DNA from: Ornatilinea sp.
GTDB taxonomy: Bacteria; Chloroflexota; Anaerolineae; Anaerolineales; Anaerolineaceae
Assembly (NCBI GenBank): GCA_018433975.1
Contig: JAHDQE010000120.1
Span: forward strand, 1 to 35,907
Length of the DNA stretch: 35,907 nucleotides
Reading direction: 5' to 3'
The position numbers were made by a program, and so were the translations under genes. Below the pieces are notes generated by a model that was not told the DNA's origin, searched no databases, and saw nothing but the letters and a program-made list of their open reading frames with translations. Each line of letters starts with the position of its first letter. Positions within the stretch are counted from its first letter, which is position 1. Positions 14,501 to 23,082 of this stretch are shown here, in pieces.

Positions 14501-15060
14501 GCCTCATCCTCCGGAGAACCTTTTATACGATCCAGTCTGGTCCAGTACCCGCGCGGAGGTTTTGGAATACCTAACGCCCTGCAGCGCTTTTCAACGGCTT
14601 TATCAGAAACTCCGTATAAGGCAGCAATCTGAGTAGTTGGAATTTCCCATACCAACTGCCGTAATTCTTCTGGATCAATGATAAATTTCCGATCAGCCAA
14701 CCTTCGGCAGGAATCGTTATGGTAGATCCGCCGATTTTTATGAGAAAGGGTGACTTTGAAAGGTTCTCCGCAATATGGGCAAATCAAAATTACCGCCTTA
14801 TGATCCGGGTCATGTGAAAGTTTGCCGAGGGTTGTCAGAACTAGATTCTCAATCGTCAAGTTTTGCGGATTCCCATCCTTATAAATAACAATCTCAAATG
14901 AACGAAGCCATCGTCCTAAGCTGACTGACATCAGATGCCGGCTCAAGATCACCTTTCCATCTTTTCTGGCCAAGGGGTGATGACAATCCTGGAATTCCTG
15001 CTGTCCGGTTTCAGGATTGATGACTGGATTTATATCTTTGTGATAATCACAAGGTTCCAT
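14497..15060 (-). CDS. HNH-derived protein with zinc ribbon and HTH
   Basis: A 187-residue soluble protein in the middle of the pilus operon. Residues about 25-80 resemble an HNH_3 homing-endonuclease domain (LSRHLMSVSLGRWL, then VIYKDGNPQNLTIENLVL). The position normally held by the metal-binding His of 'HKDGN' is Tyr (Y60), so nuclease activity may be lost. Residues 94-119 carry CPYCGEPF and a later NDSC, a zinc-finger-like cluster. Residues 139-175 are a helix-turn-helix (TTQIAALYGVSDKAVEKRCR) followed by PRGYWTRL, often found in phage-type DNA-binding proteins. A regulator or a nuclease relic are both possible. Confidence 0.6.
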   Translation of the reverse strand: MEPCDYHKDINPVINPETGQQEFQDCHHPLARKDGKVILSRHLMSVSLGRWLRSFEIVIYKDGNPQNLTIENLVLTTLGKLSHDPDHKAVILICPYCGEPFKVTLSHKNRRIYHNDSCRRLADRKFIIDPEELRQLVWEIPTTQIAALYGVSDKAVEKRCRALGIPKPPRGYWTRLDRIKGSPEDEA

Positions 15061-15063
15061 AAG

Positions 15064-15726
15064 TCACTCCTGGCCAATTAATAACGACTTATCCGGGTCA
15101 TCATTTGTGGAGATGATTTGCCAGCATAAAAAACCATACATCGGATACGTTGGGGGTTCCCAACCATAACGAATAAACCCATTCGTGAGTCCAGTTCCCA
15201 CATCATCCAGCACGATCATGGTGTCAATCATTTGCGCCAGGTGGCAATAATCAGACTCGCAATCCTCCCAATAAACGCCATTTTGAGTGACATAATCACC
15301 TTTCAGTTGAACTCCAATCAACTGTCCTTCTTGGATAGGATGGGAAATCAATGAATAGGCCGGTTTTCCAGAAAATTGAATTTCAGTAGCTGCCCAGGTG
15401 AAGCTTAGGTCACCGTCTGCTTCGAGATAGTAGACTTTCACCAAACTCATCGGTTGAATAAAATCGATCTGTTTGGTTTCACCGGCTACCCCATAAAAAC
15501 GCCACGTTCGTTCTTGTCGGATAAAACGCAACCCTTGCCAGGGGGCATTCCGCAATTTGCTCTCGATTTCCTCGTTCTTATGATTAACATCTTCGAAATA
15601 ATCTACACTTGATGGTGCTGGGTCCACCTTCATTAAGGCATTCAGGTTCCCGAAAATAAAAACCAGGCATCCTACGACAGCAAGTAGAAATACAACGACA
15701 AGGATCCACTTTAAGAAGCGATTCAT
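15064..15726 (-). CDS. Membrane-anchored hypothetical protein
   Basis: A 220-residue protein with one N-terminal helix (FLKWILVVVFLLAVVGCLVF) and an extracytoplasmic domain predicted to be beta-rich with many aromatic residues (WQGLRFIRQERTWRFYGVAG, DLSFTWAATEIQFSG). A Cys pair, CESDYC, could form a disulfide. A Cys within the helix (VVGCLVF) is a possible but weak lipobox. I do not recognise the family. It is coupled to cpaF by an ATGA overlap, so it is probably a pilus assembly accessory outside the membrane. Confidence 0.6.
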   Translation of the reverse strand: MNRFLKWILVVVFLLAVVGCLVFIFGNLNALMKVDPAPSSVDYFEDVNHKNEEIESKLRNAPWQGLRFIRQERTWRFYGVAGETKQIDFIQPMSLVKVYYLEADGDLSFTWAATEIQFSGKPAYSLISHPIQEGQLIGVQLKGDYVTQNGVYWEDCESDYCHLAQMIDTMIVLDDVGTGLTNGFIRYGWEPPTYPMYGFLCWQIISTNDDPDKSLLIGQE

Positions 15727-17078
15727 TTCATTCCCTCCAACTGGTGATAGGCTTGTTCAAAGACAGGGATGTTCTCATCACCTTCTGCCCGGTAAAGGTA
15801 GTTCAAACAATAATCACCTTTCGTATTAATTCCTTTAATCGTGGCGATGGCCTGTAATGTGCGTTGAACTCTTCCAGATCGGTTGACTCTTCCCATCAAA
15901 GCAACAACATCCAATCCCATCGCAACCATTGAGCGAACAGCAGACAATCCCAATTCCGGCGCTGCAGCCAGGGCAAGTTGTTCAAGGCGCATCAAGGACT
16001 CTTCTATCGTCCCACCGTGAATGGTTGTTAATGCTTTGCGCCCCAGGCAGGTGGCTTTTAAGAATTGCAGTGCCTCATTTCCTACCACCTCGCCCACCAG
16101 GATGGCTGCCGGGTTCATACGGGTATAAATGACGTTTAGGACCCAATCCAGGGTCACGCCAGGTGTGCCAGGCGATAATTCAGCTGGAGCTACAGTACGC
16201 AATAAAAAAGGGTGCTGGATTTCCAATTCTCGGAAGGTTTCCAGCGCAGCAATCGGTGCGGATACAGGCAAGAAACCCGAGAGGGCGTTGAGTAAAGTCG
16301 TCTTGCCAGAACCCATTTCGCCGGCAATCATCAGGCTGCCAGACAGGTTGGCTACCATCCAGGCTAGAAATCGATCTGGTGTGTCTTTCAGGGATTGGAT
16401 CCGATAGGTTAGTTCGGACCTGGTATCTTTTTCAGCAGGGCTGGTAAATGTCGGCATCAATCCGATTGATGTCGGATCACATTTGGCAAACGTACCAGTC
16501 TGCTCCATTTCTTCCAATGTGCGAACACGCCGGCCGAAAGTACGGATATTGATTGCAGTCCCCTCGGTTGACAGGCGCGGAACGATGGCGGTAAACCGTT
16601 CTCCACCTGGCAGATCAATTAACACAGCCGGTCGATCTCCGCGTAAAGTAGCGCCGCCTTGATCTGCGACATGCACAGCGAGGTTTTCAAAATAGCTGTC
16701 ATCAGCCAGTTTCCCAAGATGAAAAAAACTCCCATCATATTCCACTGCTACCTCCCCATTGCGCACGAAGATTTCCTCCACGTATGGGTCGCGCAGCAAC
16801 TGATCAAGCAATCCCACCCCGGACAATGCATCCGTGATAATTTGTGCATTGCGATTGACGACGCTGCGATTCTCACCCTGATCAATCAAGATAGAGCGCA
16901 CCTCATCATAGAAACGACGACGTTTTTCTGAGTCTGCTTCTCGCCAGCTGGGTGGGTTGATTCCCCGCTGTACCAATTCCTCACGGACCCGTTCAATTAG
17001 GAGCAGATCGGATTGGTTTAAAGGCTGAAGGGTTGGTGGAACGGTTGGATGGATCAAGGAAGTGCCAGAGTTGACCAT
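15723..17078 (-). CDS. cpaF: CpaF/TadA-type pilus assembly ATPase
   Basis: A 451-residue type II/IV secretion ATPase. The N-terminal domain holds LDQLLRDPYVEEIFVRNGEV, as in CpaF ('dp.v.EI.vn'). The motor has Walker A GEMGSGKT at 253-260, the Asp/His-box region (ILVGEVVGNEALQFLKATCL) with Glu as the Walker B acid, and TTIHGGTIEESLMRLEQL near the end. It powers pilin polymerisation from the cytoplasmic face. The start overlaps the CpaB-like gene by 25 bp, with GGTGG upstream. It is distinct from the second CpaF at 24996, sharing the fold but little sequence outside motifs. Confidence 0.92.
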   Translation of the reverse strand: MVNSGTSLIHPTVPPTLQPLNQSDLLLIERVREELVQRGINPPSWREADSEKRRRFYDEVRSILIDQGENRSVVNRNAQIITDALSGVGLLDQLLRDPYVEEIFVRNGEVAVEYDGSFFHLGKLADDSYFENLAVHVADQGGATLRGDRPAVLIDLPGGERFTAIVPRLSTEGTAINIRTFGRRVRTLEEMEQTGTFAKCDPTSIGLMPTFTSPAEKDTRSELTYRIQSLKDTPDRFLAWMVANLSGSLMIAGEMGSGKTTLLNALSGFLPVSAPIAALETFRELEIQHPFLLRTVAPAELSPGTPGVTLDWVLNVIYTRMNPAAILVGEVVGNEALQFLKATCLGRKALTTIHGGTIEESLMRLEQLALAAAPELGLSAVRSMVAMGLDVVALMGRVNRSGRVQRTLQAIATIKGINTKGDYCLNYLYRAEGDENIPVFEQAYHQLEGMK

Positions 17079-17764
17079 AACAATCCACCTTGTTTTTTGC
17101 TTGCTGCAACCGCAGTGAGAATAACGTCCACATCTTCTGGCTCCACCGCCAGGGTAAGGATTTGGACTTGTTCGTTCTGAGGGCTGCCTCCAAATGTTGA
17201 GTTATCCTCACTCTTCTGGTTGGATTCCGCAGCGACTCCTTGTGCATTGCGGACATCTACTACCAATACACTTCTGGCGATGAGCTCTACCTTGAAGGTG
17301 GATTGATCGTTGGCTGAAATCGCTGTGTTCTCAGGGTCAATTTTCTCGGGAAGCACTTGATACAAATTGACGTGTTCTCCGATTCGAATTTGTCCACCTA
17401 CTGCAGAAACAGGTTCAACCGGGATTGAGAGAACTTCATATGCTGCATCAGCCAGTCGAAACTGTGTGACAGGCACCGCATTTGCCTGAGCAACCGGTAG
17501 TTCTGCCGGCAATGAAACCGTGCTGATCTTTCCTTCCAGATCCTGGGTGGATTGGTAATAGGGTAAAGACGCCATCGTGCGAGGCATCTCGCGCATTTGG
17601 AACATGTCTGCATCTAGAATTGCATAAGCAGGGATTGCATTGATGGGTACTGGTACCTGATAAGTGGAAACTTCCTTCAAATACAGATTGCGTCCATAGA
17701 AACCTGCTCCCAGGGCAACCACAACGGCAATTACACCGATAATAAATTGAACAGTTCGATTCAT
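17054..17764 (-). CDS. cpaB: CpaB-like SAF-domain pilus protein
   Basis: A 236-residue protein with one N-terminal helix (VQFIIGVIAVVVALGAGFYG), then the SAF domain typical of CpaB/RcpC (QVPVPINAIPAYAILDADMF, LPVAQANAVPVTQF). A second beta region follows with GEHVNLYQVL. The C-terminus has SILTLAVEP-like strands (VQILTLAVEPEDVDVILTAV) that match the family's Flp pilus-assembly tail. In Gram-negatives CpaB works with a secretin; none is present here, so it may act in the peptidoglycan layer. GGAGG precedes the ATG, and the gene is coupled to cpaE. Confidence 0.8.
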   Translation of the reverse strand: MNRTVQFIIGVIAVVVALGAGFYGRNLYLKEVSTYQVPVPINAIPAYAILDADMFQMREMPRTMASLPYYQSTQDLEGKISTVSLPAELPVAQANAVPVTQFRLADAAYEVLSIPVEPVSAVGGQIRIGEHVNLYQVLPEKIDPENTAISANDQSTFKVELIARSVLVVDVRNAQGVAAESNQKSEDNSTFGGSPQNEQVQILTLAVEPEDVDVILTAVAASKKQGGLLWSTLALP

Positions 17765-18741
17765 TAATTCCTCCGTTTCCAGCCGGTATATGCTTGTTCT
17801 AAAATGGGATCAGCCAATCGTGGGTCGAGCGACTGAGCCCATGTTTCGTTGTAAGGCAACACAATCGACACCCCGGTTTCTGCACGATCAGAGACCGATT
17901 TAGCCATGTTCAATACCAAATGGTGCGGTTCTGAAACCTCGTTCATCAATCGTCTGGCTTGTAATATGGCATCATCGCGAGGAGAGGTAACCACCAGGTT
18001 TATTAAACCTGGCTTGGGTTTCGACAATTCCGAGAAAAGGGGATGCCCGGGAAAACAATCCGCGACAAAAAGTGTGTGTTTCCGTTGGATCTCGGCCAGT
18101 AGATTTCGAACCCCTTGCGGGTCTTCGCTCCAAAGGACATCGATCGTTCGGCCGTCCATCGGGTATAAACTGACCCCATTCCAAAGAGCCGGCTCTGCTT
18201 TATGAGTGGCAATGGTAAAGAATTCGGGAAGGTCGGGTGAAATTCGAGCGTGCAGTGCGCTTCCGCCCATACTAAGTTCAAGCAATGCCGCTGGCAGTCC
18301 TGTATTCCTGACGAAGCGTTTACAAACAGCCATCGCAAGGGTTGTTTTTCCTACCCCTCCAGACCAATTCACCAAATTAATCTGACGGGCTGGTAGGAAC
18401 GAGACTTGTTTGGCACTGGTCAACCGGGCTCGTCCTAGCCATTCAGCCGGGTCTATTACAAAACTGTCTTGAGTAACCACCGGAATCCCACTCTTATCCA
18501 GCGCACTATGAAGAACCTCTTCAGATACATCTGACACTGGGAGCAGGTCACCGAGAATAACCAGGTGTACTCCAGACAGGTTCTGTAAAACACCACGAGT
18601 AGAGAATGCTTCCCGTACTGAGAGATTGTCAGTCTGGGAGAGTGCTTCCAATACTTTTTGATCAGGTTGATGAGCCCCAAGCAAAATAACAAGAGCCGAG
18701 TTCCGTTTCAAATTAAAGGAATTTCCAAAACTAAATTTCAT
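17764..18741 (-). CDS. cpaE: CpaE/TadZ-like pilus-localising ATPase
   Basis: A 325-residue protein from the ATG at 18741. Residues about 15-95 form a receiver-like domain (VHLVILGDLLPVSDV) without a clear phosphorylation site. Residues 120-300 are a MinD/ParA-type ATPase with SGGVGKTT at 127-134 and LFVADCFPGHPLF as the distal acidic strand. CpaE/TadZ proteins position the pilus machine at the cell pole or membrane. The ATG at 18753 has the ribosome site directly against it and is less likely. The gene overlaps the preceding membrane gene by 11 bp. Confidence 0.8.
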   Translation of the reverse strand: MKFSFGNSFNLKRNSALVILLGAHQPDQKVLEALSQTDNLSVREAFSTRGVLQNLSGVHLVILGDLLPVSDVSEEVLHSALDKSGIPVVTQDSFVIDPAEWLGRARLTSAKQVSFLPARQINLVNWSGGVGKTTLAMAVCKRFVRNTGLPAALLELSMGGSALHARISPDLPEFFTIATHKAEPALWNGVSLYPMDGRTIDVLWSEDPQGVRNLLAEIQRKHTLFVADCFPGHPLFSELSKPKPGLINLVVTSPRDDAILQARRLMNEVSEPHHLVLNMAKSVSDRAETGVSIVLPYNETWAQSLDPRLADPILEQAYTGWKRRN

Positions 18742-19105
18742 GTTGTTTTTCATCTCCTTGGATGTTTTTCGATGGGTAGGACAAATCTGCATAAATTGCC
18801 AGTAGCACCGCAGTAACCAAAAGCAAGGTGGTTAAGACCGTCAAAATGGTTCCTGGTAGTGAACCGCTACCCAACTTGATATACACGATGGATAAACCAC
18901 TAATCCCGGCAATTCCCATGGACCGAATCCACATCAAATTGGTCAGAATGGCAGAAACAAATACACTGAATACCGCCAACCAGACTAATTCGTCTTGAAT
19001 TGCAAATAATTTCATGAGTAGGGCGATACTCAAAGCTAACGCAAAGCACATGTTTGATAAGTTCCGCGCCATATTTTTCACCAGAGTCCAGGTATCAATC
19101 GCCAA
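18731..19105 (-). CDS. Small membrane protein
   Basis: Up to 124 residues with four predicted helices (CFALALSIALLMKLFAI, LVWLAVFSVFVSAILTNLMW, IAGISGLSIVYIKLG, ILTVLTTLLLVTAVLLAIYA) and a charged tail. The family is not recognised. The ATG at 19105 overlaps the methyltransferase gene by 28 bp; an ATG at 19072 would start after it. It is located between the methyltransferase and CpaE genes, so it probably serves the pilus complex or partners the methyltransferase; this is inferred from position only. Confidence 0.55.
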   Translation of the reverse strand: MAIDTWTLVKNMARNLSNMCFALALSIALLMKLFAIQDELVWLAVFSVFVSAILTNLMWIRSMGIAGISGLSIVYIKLGSGSLPGTILTVLTTLLLVTAVLLAIYADLSYPSKNIQGDEKQHEI

Positions 19106-19680
19106 CGTACAATCCGCATGTAGCAGGCATATCCGTCAATCATTTTTTCTTCTCGAAGGATTCGCCAACATTGAATGAACGTCAGAGCAACAGATAAAAG
19201 AATGGCATTGAACCAATCTGGAGAACTGAAAACCATCATTGCCCTGAACACCAGTTCTCCTAGATACATCGGGTGACGTAAAAACTGATAGGGGCCACGA
19301 CTGGTCAGTCCACGATCCGCAGGAGCAACCCCAAAACGTGATCCTAAAGTGATGAGAGACCACAAGATCAATGAGTAGCCAGCCAGGGCAGGTATGAGCA
19401 AATACCACTCGCTATGGCTGCAAGTTGTGAATGTGGGCAAGAATGCGGCGATCATTCCGAGCCACAATCCAGTGCGATCATATTGTTTCGCCGGTGTTCG
19501 CCGGGTATAGAAGAAAGCCAATAACCCGTTATGAATCGCAAATAGCCAGGCTAGGATAGAAGGATGCTGCCAGGCTGCCAACCCAGAAATAAGTGTGGCA
19601 AAGAGAAAGAAACCAAAACCTGCCAGGTCACGTATGCGTTCGGAATGGTCCCGTATGAAGTGGAGGGGATTGGTGGCCAT
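19078..19680 (-). CDS. Isoprenylcysteine methyltransferase (ICMT/PEMT)-like membrane protein
   Basis: A 200-residue polytopic protein. The C-terminal half holds the PEMT/ICMT signature: LTSRGPYQFLRHPMYLGEL (the 'GPY-RHP-Y' motif binding S-adenosylmethionine) and REEKMIDGYACYMRIVRW (the 'RE-E...Y..Y' motif). Members methylate lipids, prenylcysteines or other membrane-embedded groups. Its presence within a Tad operon is unusual; a pilin or lipid substrate is speculative. The ATG at 19680 forms TAATG with the stop of the TadC-like gene. An upstream extension is less likely. Confidence 0.8.
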   Translation of the reverse strand: MATNPLHFIRDHSERIRDLAGFGFFLFATLISGLAAWQHPSILAWLFAIHNGLLAFFYTRRTPAKQYDRTGLWLGMIAAFLPTFTTCSHSEWYLLIPALAGYSLILWSLITLGSRFGVAPADRGLTSRGPYQFLRHPMYLGELVFRAMMVFSSPDWFNAILLSVALTFIQCWRILREEKMIDGYACYMRIVRWRLIPGLW

Positions 19681-20540
19681 TACATCGCACCTAGATTCTG
19701 GACAATTGGCCATCCGATTACAGCCAGCAACGTCACAAGGAATGGTAGGAAATAAAAAACCACCATTGGGATTACCAGTTCGGATCCCACTTTTTCTGCT
19801 CGCTGCTCAGCGGAGCCAATATAGTCAGCTGCAATACTGGTTGCCAGCTGTCCCATCAATTCCTGTTGGGCAGTACCGCGTCGGATGAATTCCAATTGAA
19901 CAGACATGCCGATCAATTCGGGTAGATGCGATTCCTGGGCTTCGCGTTGCATTTGCTCAATCAGATCACGACCTTGCGCCATCTGAAGAACCCACCGCAT
20001 CCATTTGCCTACCAAGCTTTGCGCTTGAGCTGTCCGACGCAAGGCTTCTTCCATCGAAACATTTGCAGACATCTGGGCTGAAATTAGCTGAACAAATTCT
20101 GGAAGTTGAGCAATAAACTGACGACGATAACGACGGGCAACCCCACCCATAGACATGGCAGGGTATTGAAATCCAACCAATCCACCTACCAAAGCAAATA
20201 CTGGTTCCGCAGTGGCTACCATCCCCAATCCAAACCCTGCTACAGCTAAAGCCACCCGCAGAGAGGTAAACTGCACTTCATTCCAATCATTCCAGCGATC
20301 TCCGATGTGAGCCCAATACAGATCTGCCCGTGTTTTCCGTAGAAAACCAGCTGGTGTCCATCTAGATACTGGCTTGTCTAGGGGAGAAAGGGATTTGCGC
20401 CATCCGGTCAGGATAACGCCATCTGCTGGCGTAAGAATCTCAGATAACCGGCCTGTGGGTGCTGCGGGTGCAAGTTCAAGTGTCAGGTAGATGACCAGTG
20501 CAAAAACAGCAATTCCGGTGAGGTAAATGAGAGCTGTCAT
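19680..20540 (-). CDS. tadC: TadC-like pilus platform protein (second pair)
   Basis: A 286-residue T2SSF-type membrane protein: N-terminal helix, two central helices (VALAVAGFGLGMVATAEPVF, ALVGGLVGFQYPAMSMGGVA), a soluble helical domain (FVQLISAQMSANVSMEEALR, then GTAQQELMGQLATSIAADYI) and a C-terminal helix pair (LVIPMVVFYFLPFLVTLLAV). This matches TadC. It immediately follows the TadB-like gene (TAG then ATG). As the second gene after promoter P3, it would be the platform partner of one of the two CpaF motors. Confidence 0.85.
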   Translation of the reverse strand: MTALIYLTGIAVFALVIYLTLELAPAAPTGRLSEILTPADGVILTGWRKSLSPLDKPVSRWTPAGFLRKTRADLYWAHIGDRWNDWNEVQFTSLRVALAVAGFGLGMVATAEPVFALVGGLVGFQYPAMSMGGVARRYRRQFIAQLPEFVQLISAQMSANVSMEEALRRTAQAQSLVGKWMRWVLQMAQGRDLIEQMQREAQESHLPELIGMSVQLEFIRRGTAQQELMGQLATSIAADYIGSAEQRAEKVGSELVIPMVVFYFLPFLVTLLAVIGWPIVQNLGAM

Positions 20541-21422
20541 CTACACTGCCTCCATAATCATGGAACGGATAATGAAGTACCCACCCACCATGGCTGCCAT
20601 CGTGCCACCAATTACGATTTGAACAGGGAGGGCGGTTAACGAAGAGCGCACCATTGGGTCCTGGCTGAGATAAATCAGAATAAGGATCAAGACAGCTGGC
20701 AGGACTTTTGCAGAAACCAGCGAATCACCAGCTTTCGCCTGGGCACGATTGCGTGCAATCAGGATTTGCTGAACCCGGCTAGAGATATCCATCAGGACTG
20801 CGGTGTAGGCTCGTCCGCCTGCTTCGGTATATCCTTCCAATAGTTGAGCTAGATTGGCCAGGGACACCGAAGGGCTGCGCGATGCCAGACTTCGCAATGC
20901 CTCCACCCTATCTTTGATTCGCATTTCTGAAGCAGTGAGAATAAACTCTGGGGTGAGAGGATTGATTTTTTCTATCTCCAAGGACTCACCGACTTGTTGT
21001 AAAACATCGGGTACGGATCCACCAGCAAGTAGACCAGCAGCAGTCCGACCAATAGCAATTGGGAGCAACTGGTCAATATTCCGACCACGACTTTTTACTC
21101 GATCATCCAACCATGCGCCAGGAATGTAAATTAGGATTCCCCCTATAACAATTGCCGGAAGACCTGGGAGGAACAACCAGGCAATAACCATGCCGCAAAC
21201 ACCAGCAGCGATACGTAGTAAGCGGAAGGTAACGGGTTTGATATTCAGACCGGAGGCTAAAAGTTTATACTCCAGGGATTTTTGATCGAGACTGGATAGA
21301 GTTCGGGCTGAATCAACAGTAAATAAAGCGGATAATCTACCCGTTTTGATTTGCTTTGGATACCACAGTAAGAGCACCAAAGTAGTGGATAAGAGCCCAA
21401 CCACTGGAATTAATATCGTCAT
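20541..21422 (-). CDS. tadB: TadB-like pilus platform protein (first gene of P3 operon)
   Basis: A 293-residue protein from the ATG at 21422, chosen because GGAGG is just upstream and because an upstream extension would run into the leader hairpin. It has an N-terminal helix, two central helices (LLRIAAGVCGMVIAWLFLPG and LPAIVIGGILIYIPG), and a soluble domain with LLPIAIGRTAAGLLAGGSVP and TPEFILTASEMRIKDRVEAL. Two C-terminal helices complete the T2SSF architecture. It heads the 13.4-kb, 18-gene operon ending at 8012. Confidence 0.85.
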   Translation of the reverse strand: MTILIPVVGLLSTTLVLLLWYPKQIKTGRLSALFTVDSARTLSSLDQKSLEYKLLASGLNIKPVTFRLLRIAAGVCGMVIAWLFLPGLPAIVIGGILIYIPGAWLDDRVKSRGRNIDQLLPIAIGRTAAGLLAGGSVPDVLQQVGESLEIEKINPLTPEFILTASEMRIKDRVEALRSLASRSPSVSLANLAQLLEGYTEAGGRAYTAVLMDISSRVQQILIARNRAQAKAGDSLVSAKVLPAVLILILIYLSQDPMVRSSLTALPVQIVIGGTMAAMVGGYFIIRSMIMEAV

Positions 21423-21443
21423 AGATCCTCCAGGTAAGTTTTT

Positions 21444-21519
21444 AAAAACAAAAGCCAGACACTCGTGCTTGTACGCCTTTGACATGCGTATCCAGCAGGT
21501 AGAGTCCGGCTAACGATTG
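21444..21519 (-). promoter_or_regulatory. Leader P3: conserved motif, compound hairpin and T-tract
   Basis: Minus strand: CAATCGTTAGCCGGAC, core ACC-N2-CTGG, then an outer stem GCCGGAC/GTCTGGC (21510-21504 with 21460-21454) containing a G-U wobble that exists only in the minus-strand RNA. An inner TACGC/GCGTA pair is present. The T-tract TTTTGTTTTT (21453-21444) ends 21 bases before the start codon. Confidence 0.6.
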
Positions 21520-21553
21520 AAAGAATAAATAATTAAGTTATCAGATTAGATTG

Positions 21554-21591
21554 AGTATAGCAAGCAAAAAGGGCTTATCCTAGGGGGACAA
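21554..21591 (-). promoter_or_regulatory. Promoter P3 with shared box
   Basis: Minus strand: TTGTCC-N5-GGATAA (21591-21575), TAGGAT at -35 (21582-21577), a 17-bp spacer and -10 TATACT (21559-21554). It drives the 18-gene Tad operon. Confidence 0.7.
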
Positions 21592-21602
21592 TGATTAATA
21601 TG

Positions 21603-23012
21603 TCAAACACGATTCACAATTGAATCGGCTGTAAACAAGCGTATCCCTTCATTCTTTGATTTGGCTTCCACGTCAGCAGTAAAACCCTTACGAGAAAATA
21701 GGGCGAATTGGACTTTCTTAATTTGATGTTCTTTCAGTAATATTTCCGCTTTTTGCTTGAGATCATCCAAAACACTGGCACCTACCGGATGTATTGTCCA
21801 TTTACACTCCCCCACCAAGGCAATCTTTTCTGTAAGGTTGATCGCGAGAACATCAATCTCTGCATCTCGATTCCACCATCCCCCAATTCGTTCTGGGAAA
21901 AAGTCTAATTCACCCGCTTGCGCCAGACGACCTGTGAATATTATCGCCGCTTCCTCAAATGCATTGGCAACAAAATGATCCAAATCTGGTTTTATCCGTT
22001 GCTGAAGGATCGCATCCGCTAATCCAAGATCAAGACTGCTTTGATTAGGATGAACATAGCGAAACCAGAACCGCAGGAAATGATCGTCAATATGGTAAAT
22101 TCCCTTTTTACTCTTTTCCGGTTGCGTTTCAGTAGCCGGCACACGCCTGGTGATTAATCTCATTTGCTGGAGAATATCAAGATAACGCGCAACCGTCGTT
22201 ACATCCCCTATACCAGCGCCTTGCGCAATATCGTTCAAACGCGTCCGACCTTGCGCGATTGCTCTCAACAAGGAAAAATAATTACGCGGTTCTCTCAATT
22301 CTTCCATAAGAAGTAAACGTGGTTCGTTGAACAACGTGCCGCTTTGTGCATCTAGAATATGTTGCCGGATATTGGCAAAAACATCCTGGCTGTCCTGGAA
22401 GGTGCGCAAATAATAGGGCATTCCCCCAACAACTGCCCAAGTGAGGAATTTTTCTTCGGCAGAATAACTTGGAAAAAACAACGCAGAGGAAGCCAGATCC
22501 ATGGGCCGTAAGAGAGTGCTTGCTGTCCTGCGGCCATACAGAGGAGCCTGATAACCGAGCACTTCTGTTTCCATCATGCCAATGTATGAACCACACAACA
22601 CGATCATGATCTGTGTATTTTTGAGTGTTTCGTCCCATACCTTTTGCAAGATGGATGGAATGGCTTTGTTTCCGCTGATCAAATAAGTAAATTCATCCAA
22701 AACAATGATCGGTTTGGGTTGTCCGGGGAGTTCGCCTAGCGCCCGCAATGCTGCTTCCCAGGAAGGGAATGTAAATCCTGAGGGAACATCTGCATGGGTG
22801 AAACCGTAAACTTGTTGAGAGAATGTGGCTAATTGCTCTGAATCACTACTTAATGTAGCAATAAAAAAGATATGTGGTTTATCTGCGCAAAATGCATGCA
22901 ACAGTTCCGTTTTTCCGACACGCCGGCGACCGTATAATACGAAAAGCTCTGCCTGATTGGATCGGTAGCGTTGGCCTAATAATTCAAGTTCGGTCTTTCG
23001 GTCTATAAACAT
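21603..23012 (-). CDS. Archaeal-type AAA+ ATPase with nuclease-like C-domain
   Basis: A 469-residue protein of the 'archaeal ATPase' plus DUF234 family. Walker A is YGRRRVGKTELL near residue 30; Walker B is PIIVLDEFTYL. A winged-helix-like region follows (RTRLNDIAQGAGIGDVTTVA). The C-terminal domain has AEIDVLAINLTEKIALVGEC K, with D and ECK spaced as in PD-(D/E)XK nucleases. The ATG at 23012 has GGAGG five bases upstream. Its function is not known; these genes are common as solitary cargo in archaea, Chloroflexota and Bacteroidota. It has its own promoter within a palindrome (23040-23072). Confidence 0.85.
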   Translation of the reverse strand: MFIDRKTELELLGQRYRSNQAELFVLYGRRRVGKTELLHAFCADKPHIFFIATLSSDSEQLATFSQQVYGFTHADVPSGFTFPSWEAALRALGELPGQPKPIIVLDEFTYLISGNKAIPSILQKVWDETLKNTQIMIVLCGSYIGMMETEVLGYQAPLYGRRTASTLLRPMDLASSALFFPSYSAEEKFLTWAVVGGMPYYLRTFQDSQDVFANIRQHILDAQSGTLFNEPRLLLMEELREPRNYFSLLRAIAQGRTRLNDIAQGAGIGDVTTVARYLDILQQMRLITRRVPATETQPEKSKKGIYHIDDHFLRFWFRYVHPNQSSLDLGLADAILQQRIKPDLDHFVANAFEEAAIIFTGRLAQAGELDFFPERIGGWWNRDAEIDVLAINLTEKIALVGECKWTIHPVGASVLDDLKQKAEILLKEHQIKKVQFALFSRKGFTADVEAKSKNEGIRLFTADSIVNRV

Positions 23013-23039
23013 GGTTTCCTCCATGAGAAGACAATTAAA

Positions 23040-23082
23040 TACTAATCACAATTATTATAATCGTAATTAGTATAATACACAA
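23040..23082 (-). promoter_or_regulatory. Promoter with 33-bp palindromic operator for the ATPase gene
   Basis: Minus strand: -35 TTGTGT (23082-23077), 17-bp spacer, -10 TATAAT (23059-23054). A 33-bp imperfect palindrome (23040-23072), with outer arms TACTAAT/ATTAGTA, covers the spacer, the -10 and the start site, as expected of a repressor operator. Confidence 0.65.
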
